A DNA stretch of 64,000 nt from an uncultured Eubacterium sp. (GCA_910584595.1 CAJUBQ010000011.1:18081-82080); one strand, 5' to 3'. Shown: positions 51,513-60,021, numbered from the stretch's first letter. Notes: a model not told the origin generated them from the sequence alone. Made by a program: numbers and translations.

Positions 51513-51923
51513 ATGAACCACCAGCAGAAGTCTGAACGTGACGAGCTGCGAGCCAGATTTACAGTTTGGCTGGAAACTACAGTTTACCGTGCCAGACTCA
51601 AATATTTGGAACGGGAGAAACCCAAGGTAGATACAGTTTCAATTGAGGAATTACCAGAGAGCGCTTTATCTGTTCTTGAACAAACCTCACATTGTGGAAT
51701 ATCAGGATCTGCTTTTGATTTTGAAGAGGAACGGTTGGCAGAGGCGTTTGCAAAACTGCCAATAAAACGGCAGGAGATACTGACAATGCTGTTTGTGGAG
51801 GAGCGAAAACCGGAGGAAATTGCCCGGCTATTAAATTGTTCTCCGCAGCATGTTTACGACCAGCGTTATCAGGCATTGAAGAAGCTGCGCATAGCATTGA
51901 CAAAGGACGGTGATAAATTTTGA
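51513..51923 (+). CDS. sigma-70-like factor (Tn916 Orf7-like)
   Basis: A 136-residue protein after GTAAGGAGG. Its C-terminal half is sigma region 4 (LAEAFAKLPIKRQEILTMLF, then EEIARLLNCSPQHVYDQRYQ). Small sigma factors of this type activate Tn916-family excision and transfer. It overlaps the following TTG start. Confidence 0.85.
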   Translation: MNHQQKSERDELRARFTVWLETTVYRARLKYLEREKPKVDTVSIEELPESALSVLEQTSHCGISGSAFDFEEERLAEAFAKLPIKRQEILTMLFVEERKPEEIARLLNCSPQHVYDQRYQALKKLRIALTKDGDKF

Positions 51924-52111
51924 ATCGCATAGAATTTGAAAAGATGCTTCAGGCGGCAGTTTCCGGCAGTCATGAGGCTCTGGAGCAACTATTTTTGCTG
52001 TATGCACCGTTAATTGATAAACATAGTAAAATTGACGGTCAGATAGATGAAGATTTAAGACAGTATCTATTGATACATATCGCGCTCAATATTTCAAAAT
52101 TTGTCATTTAG
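51920..52111 (+). CDS. conjugative-element HTH protein (Tn916 Orf8-like)
   Basis: TTG start at 51920 overlaps the sigma-gene stop (TTGA). The 63-residue protein (MNRIEFEKMLQAAVSGSHEA, then LYAPLIDKHSKIDGQIDEDL) matches the HTH_16 helix-turn-helix family that follows the sigma factor in Tn916-like elements and acts with it. Confidence 0.8.
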   Translation: MNRIEFEKMLQAAVSGSHEALEQLFLLYAPLIDKHSKIDGQIDEDLRQYLLIHIALNISKFVI

Positions 52112-52489
52112 GCGAAGACGGTCTCAGGTTTTTCTGAGGCCGTTTTCATGTTTTTATAAATTCTGTTCGAGATTTGAGAGATGATGAGGCTTTTTATAGG
52201 TAAAGGCATCCCCATGCCATGGCACCTTGACAACTTCATAGCTTCCAACTCTACGTTCCCGAACCGAGAAGCGGCTATCCGTTTGTGTGGCGAGCAAAAC
52301 CATGAGCACTGATATACGGGCGGCACCCGTATAACGCAATGATCCGGCCGGGGATAATGATACTTCCGTAATTCGCGGCCCGGCCATAAGGCAGGCGGGG
52401 AGATGAGATATCTATGGATCTGCAGCCACAGACGGAGAAGGAGGCGGTTATTTTGAAATAAATTATTTTTTATAGTAAGGAGGCTGATT
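52112..52489. other. noncoding region between HTH gene and xis
   Basis: No gene supported. It contains hairpin ATACGGG (52314-52320) / CCCGTAT (52326-52332) and GC-rich dyads GGCCGGGG...CCCGGCC (about 52345-52385). TATAGT at 52472-52477 lies just before the xis ribosome site AAGGAGG. The conserved Tn916-like layout suggests that int/xis control signals lie here. Confidence 0.5.
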
Positions 52490-52699
52490 ATGGGCTACAA
52501 AAGGAAAGATGTAGAGCAGACGAAGCAGTATGCAAAAAAGTTTGTGCGCTACAAAGAAGGAGCGGAGAAATACAGCCTTGGACTGACAAAGTTTCAGGAA
52601 CTCGCAAAGGAGGCAAAGGCTGTCTATAAGATTGATGGTATTGCTTTAGTTAATTGCGAAATTTTTGAAAAGTTTTTGGAGTCATTCCGAGAATTTTGA
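52490..52699 (+). CDS. excisionase-like protein (DUF6462 type)
   Basis: A 69-residue basic protein after AGTAAGGAGG: MGYKRKDVEQTKQYAKKFVR, then KYSLGLTKFQELAKEAKAVY and a C-terminal NCEIFEKFLESF. It has the HTH form of Tn916-family Xis proteins, which direct Int toward excision. Confidence 0.8.
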   Translation: MGYKRKDVEQTKQYAKKFVRYKEGAEKYSLGLTKFQELAKEAKAVYKIDGIALVNCEIFEKFLESFREF

Positions 52700-52806
52700 A
52701 GTGGGTGGTGCTTTATGGCTTTTTTACATAAAGGGACTTTATGTGCTTTAGGGCTTGACTTTCTGTCTTACAATAAGTATAATAAAATACATGTGGAGGT
52801 AGCGGT

Positions 52807-52977
52807 ATGACGAAAATGGGTAGACCGAAGGTGGACAACGCAAAGCGTAAATCCATTACGGTTCGGTTATCAGACAAAACCTATGATGAGTTGACCAGGT
52901 ATGCTGCTGAACACAAGATGACAAAGACAGAGGTTGCCCTGCGAAGTTTGGAAGAGTATTTGTCCAAGCAAAAATAA
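52807..52977 (+). CDS. ribbon-helix-helix protein, 56 aa
   Basis: ATG 52807 follows GTGGAGGTAGCGGT. The product begins MTKMGRPKVDNAKRKSITVR and continues LSDKTYDELTRYAAEH, with the beta strand and two helices of CopG/Arc-type DNA-binding proteins. It lies between xis and int; a role in controlling recombination is plausible. Confidence 0.75.
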   Translation: MTKMGRPKVDNAKRKSITVRLSDKTYDELTRYAAEHKMTKTEVALRSLEEYLSKQK

Positions 52978-53019
52978 GTGCTGTGAGTCCCTTCTTCATT
53001 ATTGAAGGAGGTAACAGAC

Positions 53020-54252
53020 ATGGCAAAGACACGGAAAGATGAGCGGGGAAGAGCACTCAGGAAAGGAGAAGTACAGAGGGCATCAGACAAGCGGTATATG
53101 TACACCTATACGGATCCATTGGGCAGGCGTAGGTCCATATACGCGCAGGATTTGGCAACGCTTCGAGAAAAAGAAAAGCAGCTGATGAAGGATCAATTGG
53201 ATGGTTTGGATCTGTATGTTGCAGGTAAGGCCACCATAAATGATACCTATGATCGGTATATCTCTACGAAGTATGATTTGCGGGCGACTACACGCAGCAA
53301 TTACGATTACATGTATAATCGCTTTGTCAGACATACTTTCGGTAAGAAGAAAATCGCAGACATTAAGTATTCGGACGTACTCCAGTTTTACTGCTACTTG
53401 CTTAAAAAGGAAAAGTTATCGTTAGGGACGCTGGACTCAGTTCATACCCTGCTTCATCCGACATTCCAATTGGCGGTTCGAGATGAAATCATTCGGAAAA
53501 ATCCGTCAGACGGAGTTATGAAGGAAGTCAGCAAGAAGGCAGATAAGACAAGAGGCGTGAGACATGCTTTAACGAGAGAGCAGCAAAGAGCATTTATGGA
53601 GTATATTTCCAATCACCCAGTGTATTATCATTGGTGGCCGTTATTTACGGTTTTGCTTGGAACTGGCTGCCGAATTGGAGAAGCACTGGGACTTCGATGG
53701 GATGATCTTGATTTTGATAATCGGATTCTGAGTATTAATCACAGTCTGGTTTATTACCCAGTTGGAGAATCGAGAAAGTCTGTTCTGCGGATATCAAAGC
53801 CGAAAACGGAGGCCGGTATCAGAACGATCCCTATGCTTGATATTGTACGTGATGCTTTTCACATGGAGCACGAGGAGCAGGAAGAAACAGGATTCAACGA
53901 GACCGAGATTGATGGAATGACTGGTTTTGTATTTGTCAATCGTTTTGGCTCAGTTTTAAATCCGCAGGCTGTGAATCGTACTATCAAGCGAATTATCAGT
54001 GGGTATAATGCGGAAGAGGTTATCAATGCTAAGCGTGAGCGGCGAGAGCCGATTATTCTTCCAGATTTCTCCTGTCATCACTTGAGGCATACCTTTTGTA
54101 CAAGACTCTGTGAGCATGAAACAAATTTAAAAGTGATTCAGGCAATTATGGGCCATCGGAATATCGAAACGACGATGGATATCTATGCCGAGGCCACTGA
54201 TCAAAAGAAGCAAGAATCTTTTGAAAACTTATCAAAATTGGACATCTTTTAG
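53020..54252 (+). CDS. int: tyrosine integrase of ICE-1 (Tn916 type)
   Basis: ATG 53020 follows GAAGGAGGTAAC. The 410-residue protein has the N-terminal arm-binding AP2-like domain (YMYTYTDPLGRRRSIYAQDL), a SAM-like core-binding domain (about 75-170) and the catalytic domain with GCRIGEALGLRWDD (first Arg), HHLRHTFCTRL (His-x2-Arg) and MGHRNIETTMDIYAEA (nucleophile Tyr). It recombines attL and attR of ICE-1; candidate arm sites and core lie directly downstream. Confidence 0.95.
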   Translation: MAKTRKDERGRALRKGEVQRASDKRYMYTYTDPLGRRRSIYAQDLATLREKEKQLMKDQLDGLDLYVAGKATINDTYDRYISTKYDLRATTRSNYDYMYNRFVRHTFGKKKIADIKYSDVLQFYCYLLKKEKLSLGTLDSVHTLLHPTFQLAVRDEIIRKNPSDGVMKEVSKKADKTRGVRHALTREQQRAFMEYISNHPVYYHWWPLFTVLLGTGCRIGEALGLRWDDLDFDNRILSINHSLVYYPVGESRKSVLRISKPKTEAGIRTIPMLDIVRDAFHMEHEEQEETGFNETEIDGMTGFVFVNRFGSVLNPQAVNRTIKRIISGYNAEEVINAKRERREPIILPDFSCHHLRHTFCTRLCEHETNLKVIQAIMGHRNIETTMDIYAEATDQKKQESFENLSKLDIF

Positions 54253-54453
54253 GAAGGGTTCTCAGCGTGAGAAGCTGACAACAAACTTTCTGCGAAGACA
54301 ACAGTTTGACAACAATTTTCTTTTTTCCCTGATGTAATACGAAGCATTGTGAAGAATGGGGAAGCAAGGAAATGAAAGGATTTGAACCGATATGATGGCA
54401 TGTAAGTTGGGTGGAAAACTTTTCCCCACGATGAAGTCATTGGATAAATAAAG

Positions 54454-54476
54454 CCAGTAAAATCAAGGGTTTGCGG
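54454..54476 (+). repeat. candidate att core, copy 1 (23 bp, identical to 61386-61408)
   Basis: Begins CCAGTAAAATC and ends TTTGCGG; identical over 23 bases with 61386-61408. The flanks diverge until the next conserved block about 100 bases on. Confidence 0.65.
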
Positions 54477-54590
54477 TACTCGAAGTTGTGAACTACAACA
54501 AATTTACAACAAATTTACAACGCATAATGAAGAGTAATGAGCGTTAATGAATAGTTGTACTCATAAATCCAATTTAATATTTTGTACTAT

Positions 54591-54636
54591 AAGGACATTT
54601 TTCTAAAAGAAAATTTTAGGAAAGTGTCCTTTTTTG
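54591..54636 (+). terminator. conserved leader hairpin of ICE-2
   Basis: AAGGACA (54591-54597) pairs with TGTCCTT (54625-54631), inner CTAAAA/TTTTAG, then a T run. The same hairpin is at 61499-61541. Placed just before the first ICE gene, it may be a leader attenuator or a barrier to read-through from outside. Confidence 0.7.
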
Positions 54637-54676
54637 TTATGGTCAGCAAAATAAAATAAGAAATGGAGGAAAAAAC

Positions 54677-55150
54677 ATGAGTAGTACAGCGTTAGGAGCA
54701 AAAGCTCCAAAAAACCAAAATATTATATTTATCAGCGAAGCACATGAAAAATTCTACTATGAAAAATTAAAAGAGGTAAGGTATCAGGATGTGTACCACA
54801 AGGCACTTTGCTATTGTCTTGGTATAAGCGATGATACAAGAAGAAATATTTATCAGATTTATGATTTTAAGACAGGATGTGTAAAAACAGAATGCCTGCA
54901 TGAAGGATGGCAGACCAGCGGAAGTGTGAAAGTGGTAAGGATGGCATTTAACCTTTACTGCAATGGGACACCAAGTGTCTCCGATTATGAAGATGCAGAA
55001 GAACAAATAAACGAGTGCAGACAGTATACGGTGGAGGAGTTATTCTGCTGTGCCTATGCACCATATTTTTGGCAGGCAATACAGATTCGTTATCCGGAGT
55101 ACGCAACTTACAACCGGGAATTGTATGCCTTATTTGGAGGACAGGATTGA
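54677..55150 (+). CDS. DUF6075-like first gene of ICE-2
   Basis: A 157-residue protein after AATGGAGGAA: IIFISEAHEKFYYEKLKEVR, then YQDVYHKALCYCLGISDDTR and CLHEGWQTSGSVKVVRMAFN. I recognise it as the DUF6075-type protein at the left end of Tn1549/CTn-like ICEs; function unknown. A frameshifted copy is at 61583. Its stop overlaps the next ATG. Confidence 0.75.
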   Translation: MSSTALGAKAPKNQNIIFISEAHEKFYYEKLKEVRYQDVYHKALCYCLGISDDTRRNIYQIYDFKTGCVKTECLHEGWQTSGSVKVVRMAFNLYCNGTPSVSDYEDAEEQINECRQYTVEELFCCAYAPYFWQAIQIRYPEYATYNRELYALFGGQD

Positions 55151-55329
55151 TGTTAAAAGTCAGATTGATGGGAACAAAGAATGATATTAAATGGTTTGGA
55201 AAGATTTTACAGAGAAATTCTAAAATTGAAGTAACAGAATTTTCAGACTTATATACAAACAAAGGAACTAAGAAATTTTACAGGGCTTATGTGGAAATAA
55301 AAAAAAGTAATGTAAAAGAAAAACAGTAG
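55150..55329 (+). CDS. DUF3970-like small protein
   Basis: ATG 55150 overlaps the upstream TGA. The 59-residue product reads MLKVRLMGTKNDIKWFGKIL, then QRNSKIEVTEFSDLYTNKGT. A full-length copy with a few substitutions is at 61989. Function unknown. Confidence 0.75.
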   Translation: MLKVRLMGTKNDIKWFGKILQRNSKIEVTEFSDLYTNKGTKKFYRAYVEIKKSNVKEKQ

Positions 55330-55349
55330 AAAGCAGAGGAGAATTTATC

Positions 55350-56135
55350 ATGTGTAGAGTAATCGCAATCGCAAACCAGAAAGGCGGAGTCGGCAAGACT
55401 ACTACCACAAGCAATTTAGGAATCGGGCTGGCAAAACAGGGAAAGAAGGTGCTTCTGATTGATGCGGACGCACAGGGCAGTCTGACCGCAAGTTTAGGCT
55501 TTACAGAGCCGGACAGTCTGGAAGTCACGCTTGCAACCATTATGGGGAACTTAATCAATGACGAGGAAATAGAGCCGGGAGAAGGTATCCTCCACCATGA
55601 GGAAGGGATAGACTTAATGCCGGGGAACATTGAGCTTTCCGGTCTGGAAGTTTCCCTTGTGAATGCCATGAGCCGGGAAACGGTACTCCGGTCATACATA
55701 GAGATTGTCAGGGAGAACTACGATTACATCTTAATTGACTGTATGCCTTCCCTCGGCATGATTAACATAAACGCCTTTGCCAGCGCCGACAGCATATTGA
55801 TACCCGTACAGGCGGCATACCTGCCCGTCAAAGGCTTGCAGCAGCTTATCAAGACGGTCGGTAAAGTAAAGCGGCAGATTAACCCGAAACTGGAAATAGA
55901 GGGGATTCTGCTTACAATGGTGGACAGCCGGACGAACTACGCAAAGGACATCAGCTCCATGCTGAAGGAAGCCTATGGAAGCCGGGTGAGGATATTTGCC
56001 AATGTTATTCCCATTTCCGTCCGGGCGGCGGAGATTTCAGCGGAGGGCATCAGCATTTATAAGCATGATCCAAAGGGAAAAGTGGCGTCAGCCTATGATT
56101 CTCTGACAAAGGAGGTGCTTGCAGATGGGCAGTAA
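55350..56135 (+). CDS. parA: ParA-family partition ATPase
   Basis: A 261-residue protein: deviant Walker A NQKGGVGKTTTTSNLG (residues about 9-24), switch LLIDADAQGSLTASLG, Walker B DYILIDCMPSLGM and later VDSRTNYAKDI. It is a ParA/Soj-type ATPase, intact here; a copy at 62188 is cut after 22 codons. It partners with the ParB gene that follows, and could aid ICE maintenance. Confidence 0.92.
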   Translation: MCRVIAIANQKGGVGKTTTTSNLGIGLAKQGKKVLLIDADAQGSLTASLGFTEPDSLEVTLATIMGNLINDEEIEPGEGILHHEEGIDLMPGNIELSGLEVSLVNAMSRETVLRSYIEIVRENYDYILIDCMPSLGMININAFASADSILIPVQAAYLPVKGLQQLIKTVGKVKRQINPKLEIEGILLTMVDSRTNYAKDISSMLKEAYGSRVRIFANVIPISVRAAEISAEGISIYKHDPKGKVASAYDSLTKEVLADGQ

Positions 56136-56571
56136 CACTAAATCGGGGAGCGCAGCAAAGATTACGCTGGAAAAATTTGATGATTTGTTTGGCGGGAGTG
56201 CCGCACAGGGAAGCGGGGCGGAGCAGATTATCAATGCGCCGCTGGCAGAGCTTTATACATTCAAAGACCACCCTTTCCGGGTGGAGGACGATGAGAAGAT
56301 GGAGGAAACAACAGAGAGTATCCGGCAGTACGGGGTGCTTGTGCCGGGGATTGCAAGACCGAGGGCGGGCGGCGGCTATGAAATCATAGCCGGACACCGC
56401 CGCAAACGTGGCTCGGAGCTTGCCGGAAAGACGGAGATGCCTGTGATTGTCCGTAATTACACCGATGATGAAGCTACAATTATCATGGTGGATTCCAATA
56501 TCCAGCGGGAGGATGAACGGTATCCCAAGCATCGGCATCAATATCCATACAGAGGGGACAGAAAGCTATGA
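56125..56571 (+). pseudogene. parB: ParB truncated and frameshifted by deletion
   Basis: ATG 56125 lies 9 bases after GGAGG, overlapping the parA end. Residues 1-130 are ParB-like: INAPLAELYTFKDHPFRVED, ESIRQYGVLVPGIARPR, IIAGHRRKRGSELAGKTEMP, then MVDSNIQRE. After QREDERYP the family sequence breaks, and the frame ends 13 codons later at 56571. The HTH and dimerisation domains are missing. The break at about 56517 joins it to a different gene tail in another frame. Confidence 0.85.
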
Positions 56572-57229
56572 GGACACGCAGATGGATATTGTTTCGGGCA
56601 GAGTTGCGGATTTGGAGATTCTGGACTATGTGCCGGATATTACGGACAATCCGAAGGCGGTGGAGGTCATTGCGGAGCTGATCGACAAGCTGCCGGATAT
56701 AGAGGTCAGGGGTTCTCTGGAGAAGTGGCAGGCGGCTTTCCTTGCTGCGGAGATAGACCAGCTTTCCTACAACTACGACACTGTTCAGTACAATCAGACA
56801 GTGGAGGACAGGGAAGCGCAGATAGCGAACATCACAGAGGACATCAGGAACGGGAATACCGGGTATCTGAATGACTTCCTCAATGCGCTCATTTCAGACA
56901 GTATCCGGGAAGGCATGACGGATATTTTCGGGAAAGGGACGGAGCTTGATGACAGTGAGGGCGTACAGACCGCAAGGAAGGCGAAGGAGCTGTTAGATAA
57001 GCTGGCGGAATACAAGCCGCTTGCAAAGATTGAGGAACTGGAAGAATGTAACTATAACATGATTGATAACGTCCTGAACAATGAGAAGCCAAAAGAAGAA
57101 AAGCAAGCAGGCAGAATTTCCATAAAGGAAAAACTGGCGGAGAAAAAAGCGGTCATCGAGCAGAGGGATAAGTCAGATAAGGAAGTCCCTGAAAAGGGAA
57201 CAGAGAAAAAATCAGAGAGGGAGATATAA
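56517..57229 (+). pseudogene. C-terminal part of a DUF4316/YodL-type ICE protein
   Basis: In a different frame from parB: YPSIGINIHTEGT, DTQMDIVSGRVADLEILDYV, then LPDIEVRGSLEKWQAAFLAA and AKELLDKLAEYKPLAKIEEL, ending in a charged tail. This matches the C-terminal region of long YodL/DUF4316-type proteins of Tn1549-like ICEs. The open frame extends back to 56447 over parB sequence, but the homologous part begins at about 56520. Its own start is lost. Confidence 0.7.
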
Positions 57230-57232
57230 GCG

Positions 57233-57355
57233 ATGGATAAATTTACAGTGGAAGAAATCAATTTGATGTGTGTGTTTGAGGGGCAGGTTTTAGGGAAACT
57301 GGAAACCATGAGCGATGCGGAATTTGCAGAGGTGGCATTGGAAGCGGCGGAGTGA
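57233..57355 (+). CDS. shortened TTRAP-like transfer-assisting protein, 40 aa
   Basis: ATG 57233 follows GAGGGAGATATAAGC. The product begins MDKFTVEEINLMCVFEG and continues with LGKLETMSDAEFAEVAL. The start and end match TTRAP (transposon-transfer assisting) proteins, which usually have about 60-70 residues; the middle seems deleted. Probably non-functional. Confidence 0.55.
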   Translation: MDKFTVEEINLMCVFEGQVLGKLETMSDAEFAEVALEAAE

Positions 57356-57472
57356 TTAACGCAAATCTTTTATAGCATTATTCGACATAACGTGCTATAA
57401 TTCTCTTAGTCAGATTAGAGCGAGTAGGGATAGTCTGCGGTTGTCCTTTCTGGAAACGGAAAGGAGGTCGGT

Positions 57473-57556
57473 ATGAACACACTTGAGATACTTACACTGC
57501 TGTTGGTCATTTTCGCAGCATTAACATACTTAGACAACAGAAACAACCGCAAGTAA
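57473..57556 (+). CDS. holin-like type I toxin, 27 aa
   Basis: ATG 57473 follows AAAGGAGGTCG. The product is MNTLEILTLLLVIFAALTYL plus DNRNNRK: one membrane helix and a charged C-terminus, as in the putative holin-like toxins whose tails read LTYxDxRNxxK. Overproduction of such peptides depolarises the membrane. TATAAT (57396-57401) lies upstream with a weak -35. A candidate antisense RNA overlaps the 3' end. Confidence 0.7.
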   Translation: MNTLEILTLLLVIFAALTYLDNRNNRK

Positions 57557-57563
57557 CGGAAAA

Positions 57564-57676
57564 GGCTATCCTCTACTGCAATAGAGGATAGCCTGTAATC
57601 CGTTGATTTTTAACGCATTATAAGTTTCCGATTGTACAACCGTCGGACGTTCCAATATCCTTCGGGTTCTAAGATG
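57564..57676 (-). ncRNA. candidate antisense antitoxin RNA
   Basis: On the minus strand TTGCAA (57705-57700), a 17-base spacer and TATAAT (57682-57677) form a near-consensus promoter. A transcript starting at about 57670 would run toward the toxin 3' end and meet the 12-bp perfect hairpin GGCTATCCTCTA (57564-57575) / TAGAGGATAGCC (57582-57593), usable as a terminator on both strands. The overlap with the toxin mRNA tail is the usual type I layout. Confidence 0.6.
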
Positions 57677-57705
57677 ATTATAAACCAACACTGCGAATTT
57701 TGCAA
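57677..57705 (-). promoter_or_regulatory. promoter of the antisense RNA
   Basis: Minus strand TTGCAA-17-TATAAT, as described for the antisense RNA. No gene on the minus strand downstream would explain it. The remaining bases 57706-57890 hold no gene I can support. Confidence 0.65.
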
Positions 57706-57890
57706 GAGGGTTTAGGAAATGGGGGTGCTTCGGCACTCCTATTTTTTGCGGATTTGTAGATTATCTTACATGAAAACGGTCTTGTCTGCAAGAAATTTTT
57801 CTGATTTTATAAATAGATAGGAAGGAAAGAGTGGGATTCCGCCGCAGCCGGCATTGTGGGCAGTGTGTATAACTCTCTGTCTTATGGATT

Positions 57891-58583
57891 GACATCATTC
57901 CCCGTGAGGAATGGGAAGTCCTTGAGGGCTGCCATGAAGCCACCGTAAGCCCGGAGGACTGGGAGAAGGTGCAGGAACTGATTGACCGCCGCCCTCCCAT
58001 CATGGAGGGGAACGCCTGCCCCTTCTATAACCTGTTCCACGGCATTATCTACTGCGCCACCTGCGGGAAGTCCATGCAGGTACGCTATGAGAAGGTAGGC
58101 AGAACCGGGAAGAACCGCTTTACCGGCGAGGAACGGGAGCCGATAGACAAGGCGTATTATATCTGCCAGACGTATAACCGGCTGGGGAAGAACTCCTGCA
58201 CCAGCCATAAAGTGGAAGCAAGGAACCGGGAGATTGATGATATGTTTTTGAACCTGTATACCGACAAGGCAAAGGGAATACTGTCAGAGCAGCGGTTTGT
58301 GAAGCTGACGGCGGCGATGGAACGGGAACAGGAGGAAAACCAGAAACAGTTGAAGGAATTGACACTCTCCCTGCGCCACTCCAATGAGCAGGAAAGTGAT
58401 GTCCGTACCTTTATCCGGGAAATCCGGCAGTACGCCACGGTACAGGAACTGGACGAGGGTATCTTAAACCGCCTTATCAGCCGGATTCTGGTGGGGGAGG
58501 TGAAAAAGGTTGACGGGGAGAAGTTTCAGGAAATCAAAATCATTTATAACTTTGTCGGGGAGATACCGGCGGTAACAGAATAA
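57891..58583 (+). pseudogene. large serine recombinase C-terminal remnant
   Basis: The frame is open from about 57813, but recombinase-like sequence is clear from FPREEWEVLEGCHEATVSPE (about 57900). YCATCGKSMQVRYEKVGRTG, with a later cysteine, is the zinc-ribbon region, followed by a coiled coil (MEREQEENQKQLKELTLSLR) and the DUF4368-like end IRQYATVQELDEGILNRLIS. The catalytic serine domain is absent. It resembles TnpX-type recombinases of Clostridia. Confidence 0.75.
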
Positions 58584-58592
58584 TGGCAAATG

Positions 58593-58630
58593 CCCTTCTC
58601 TCTTTCCGGGGGAAGGGTTTTCTTTTTGTC
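58593..58630 (+). terminator. terminator after the recombinase remnant
   Basis: CCCTTC (58593-58598) pairs with GAAGGG (58612-58617), then TTTTCTTTTT. Confidence 0.7.
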
Positions 58631-58643
58631 CGTACACGAAAAA

Positions 58644-58671
58644 GAAGCCGGGGTTCCTGCTCTCCGGCTTC
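58644..58671 (-). terminator. terminator of the leftward immunity-like gene
   Basis: GAAGCCGG (58644-58651) pairs with CCGGCTTC (58664-58671). Reading the minus strand, the stem is followed by TTTTTCG. It ends the gene at 58730. Confidence 0.7.
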
Positions 58672-58729
58672 CAGAATAAACTGGAAGTTGTCATTCTGAC
58701 ATTAAGCCAGTTACAATACAACCTGCATA

Positions 58730-59221
58730 TTACATCACATGAACATCCAAAAATATGGGGTTCATCGTGTTTGCATCCGTAAATAAAAACTCCATCTGCA
58801 AAGTCAGGTCATTTAATTCACCATCCGTAGTCAAAGCATAATCAGCAGAAAATCCCCTGCCATCCCTATATAAAATGCAAGAAAGCTGATGATACTCATA
58901 CTGTGGATGAAAATCACAGGGAACACCAAATTTATCCATATACGGCAGTTCATTCAGTTCCAGAAAACCATCCACCGCTTCCTGTAAATCCTCAACTGAC
59001 CATGTTGACATTTCTTCCGTATTAGGGTCAACTGGCCATGAGGCCATCTCAACAATCTCAAAGACTTCACTGTACTTTCTTTCTGCAAGCAAATCCACTA
59101 CTTTCTTCACAGTGGGTTCGGCAAGATGGGGCAATTCCCCTTTTTCCAATTCTTTGATATCCTCTAAGGTGTACTTTCTCTCATTCAGCATGTTTACTAT
59201 TTTAGCTATCGTTTCTTCCAT
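58730..59221 (-). CDS. hypothetical immunity-like protein, 163 aa
   Basis: Start 59221 follows AGGAGGATGATACGT; the frame to 59326 overlaps the next gene and is not needed. Acidic soluble protein: a helical N-terminal half (METIAKIVNML-like, then LAEPTVKKVVDLLAERKYSE) and a beta-rich second half (GFSADYALTTDGELNDLTLQ, then TDANTMNPIFLDVHVM). Acidity and its neighbour suggest an immunity protein of a polymorphic toxin; no family recognised. Confidence 0.55.
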   Translation of the reverse strand: MEETIAKIVNMLNERKYTLEDIKELEKGELPHLAEPTVKKVVDLLAERKYSEVFEIVEMASWPVDPNTEEMSTWSVEDLQEAVDGFLELNELPYMDKFGVPCDFHPQYEYHQLSCILYRDGRGFSADYALTTDGELNDLTLQMEFLFTDANTMNPIFLDVHVM

Positions 59222-59306
59222 ACGTATCATCCTCCTAAATCCCGATTTTCCAGTATGACAAACTGGAATTGAATTATTTTTCTTCCGAAATAAAATGCTG
59301 ATCATG

Positions 59307-59750
59307 TCACAAACTATAAAACTCATAGTTTACAGTTACATGGTTTATCTTCTCATATTCCGGTTCCAAAGAACCACAAAAGTACCATTCCAAAAATGTG
59401 CGAAAATTGGAAGCAACACACTTACCGTGTAAAATTCCATCTGAGTCACAATAATAATCCCAAAAACCTCCATATTTCAAAAAAACAACCGGACAGTCCT
59501 TGCCGTCTGATTGGCTTAAATCTAAACAATACCAGCCGTCCATATATCCGATTGGGAACAAGTTCTTATAGATTTCTTCTCGGAGGGGAGTTTCGCAATC
59601 TTCAAATTCCTCCCGAAAACATTCCAGGTTCTCTGACCAGTCAGAAACATTATCTGTCAGGTCATAAAAATCTATTGTATCGATTTTGATTTCTTTATTC
59701 TCATCATCATGTCTGTTGCTGCATCTCTGATTGTTCCGTTATTATGGACT
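59307..59750 (-). pseudogene. 5'-truncated SUKH/SMI1-like immunity protein
   Basis: Read leftwards from about 59700 the frame gives FYDLTDNVSDWSENLECFRE, then YKNLFPIGYMDGWYCLDLSQ and VVFLKYGGFWDYYCDSDGIL, and ends at 59307. The LFPIG..DG..CLDLS...VVFL pattern is that of SUKH (SMI1/KNR4) immunity proteins. The usable start codon and N-terminus are missing, lost at the junction near 59708. Confidence 0.6.
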
Positions 59751-59981
59751 GGAATCTGTCTGCCATTAACCTATTGGTTTGGTTTCCGTTCTGCGCAGAC
59801 AATGGGGCTTATTACAGTTATTCCTATGTTCTATTTTGTTAAGTATTTTGAAGACGGGGCTGGATTTTCTGTTATGACAAGTTCCATACTCTCTTATGCT
59901 GTTGTGGCAGGGATTGCAGTAATTGTCCTCTTTATAGTTTCAATGGTAGTAAGCATGATAGGTTATAGCAGAAAAAAATAA
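59709..59981 (+). pseudogene. C-terminal fragment of a membrane permease
   Basis: A 90-residue frame with three hydrophobic segments: SLIVPLLWTGICLPLTYWFG, MGLITVIPMFYFVKYF and YAVVAGIAVIVLFIVSMVVS, ending GYSRKK. This is like the end of ABC-2-type permeases of the Lachnospiraceae. No ribosome site fits the ATG at 59709, which coincides with the break of the leftward SUKH frame, so both genes appear cut at one junction. Confidence 0.55.
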
Positions 59982-60021
59982 AAGCTGAAACCATGCGCCG
60001 CCCCGTGAGGGAGGTATCAGA

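Larger units (their letters stand above)
54253..54676. other. ICE-1 right end and ICE-2 left end (att region)
   Basis: No gene. GACAACA occurs at 54277, 54297 and 54308 (right-arm candidates). The 23-base sequence 54454-54476 recurs at 61386-61408. After it comes a period-11 direct repeat TACAACAAATT at 54494 and 54505, with a partial third at 54516. The conserved hairpin at 54591-54636 follows. This is consistent with attR of one ICE abutting attL of the next. Confidence 0.65.

Noticed and set aside
52154..52387. Leftward 77-codon frame between the HTH gene and xis
   Set aside because: No ribosome site; the region is the conserved noncoding control segment of Tn916-like modules with dyads.
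54370..54420. tRNA-like T-arm (GGATTTGAACC, minus strand GGTTCAAATCC) at the ICE-1 end
   Set aside because: No acceptor, D or anticodon arm can be placed around it on either strand.
54494..54522. Possible CRISPR-like short repeats (TACAACAAATT)
   Set aside because: Period of 11 bases without spacers; better explained as integrase arm sites.
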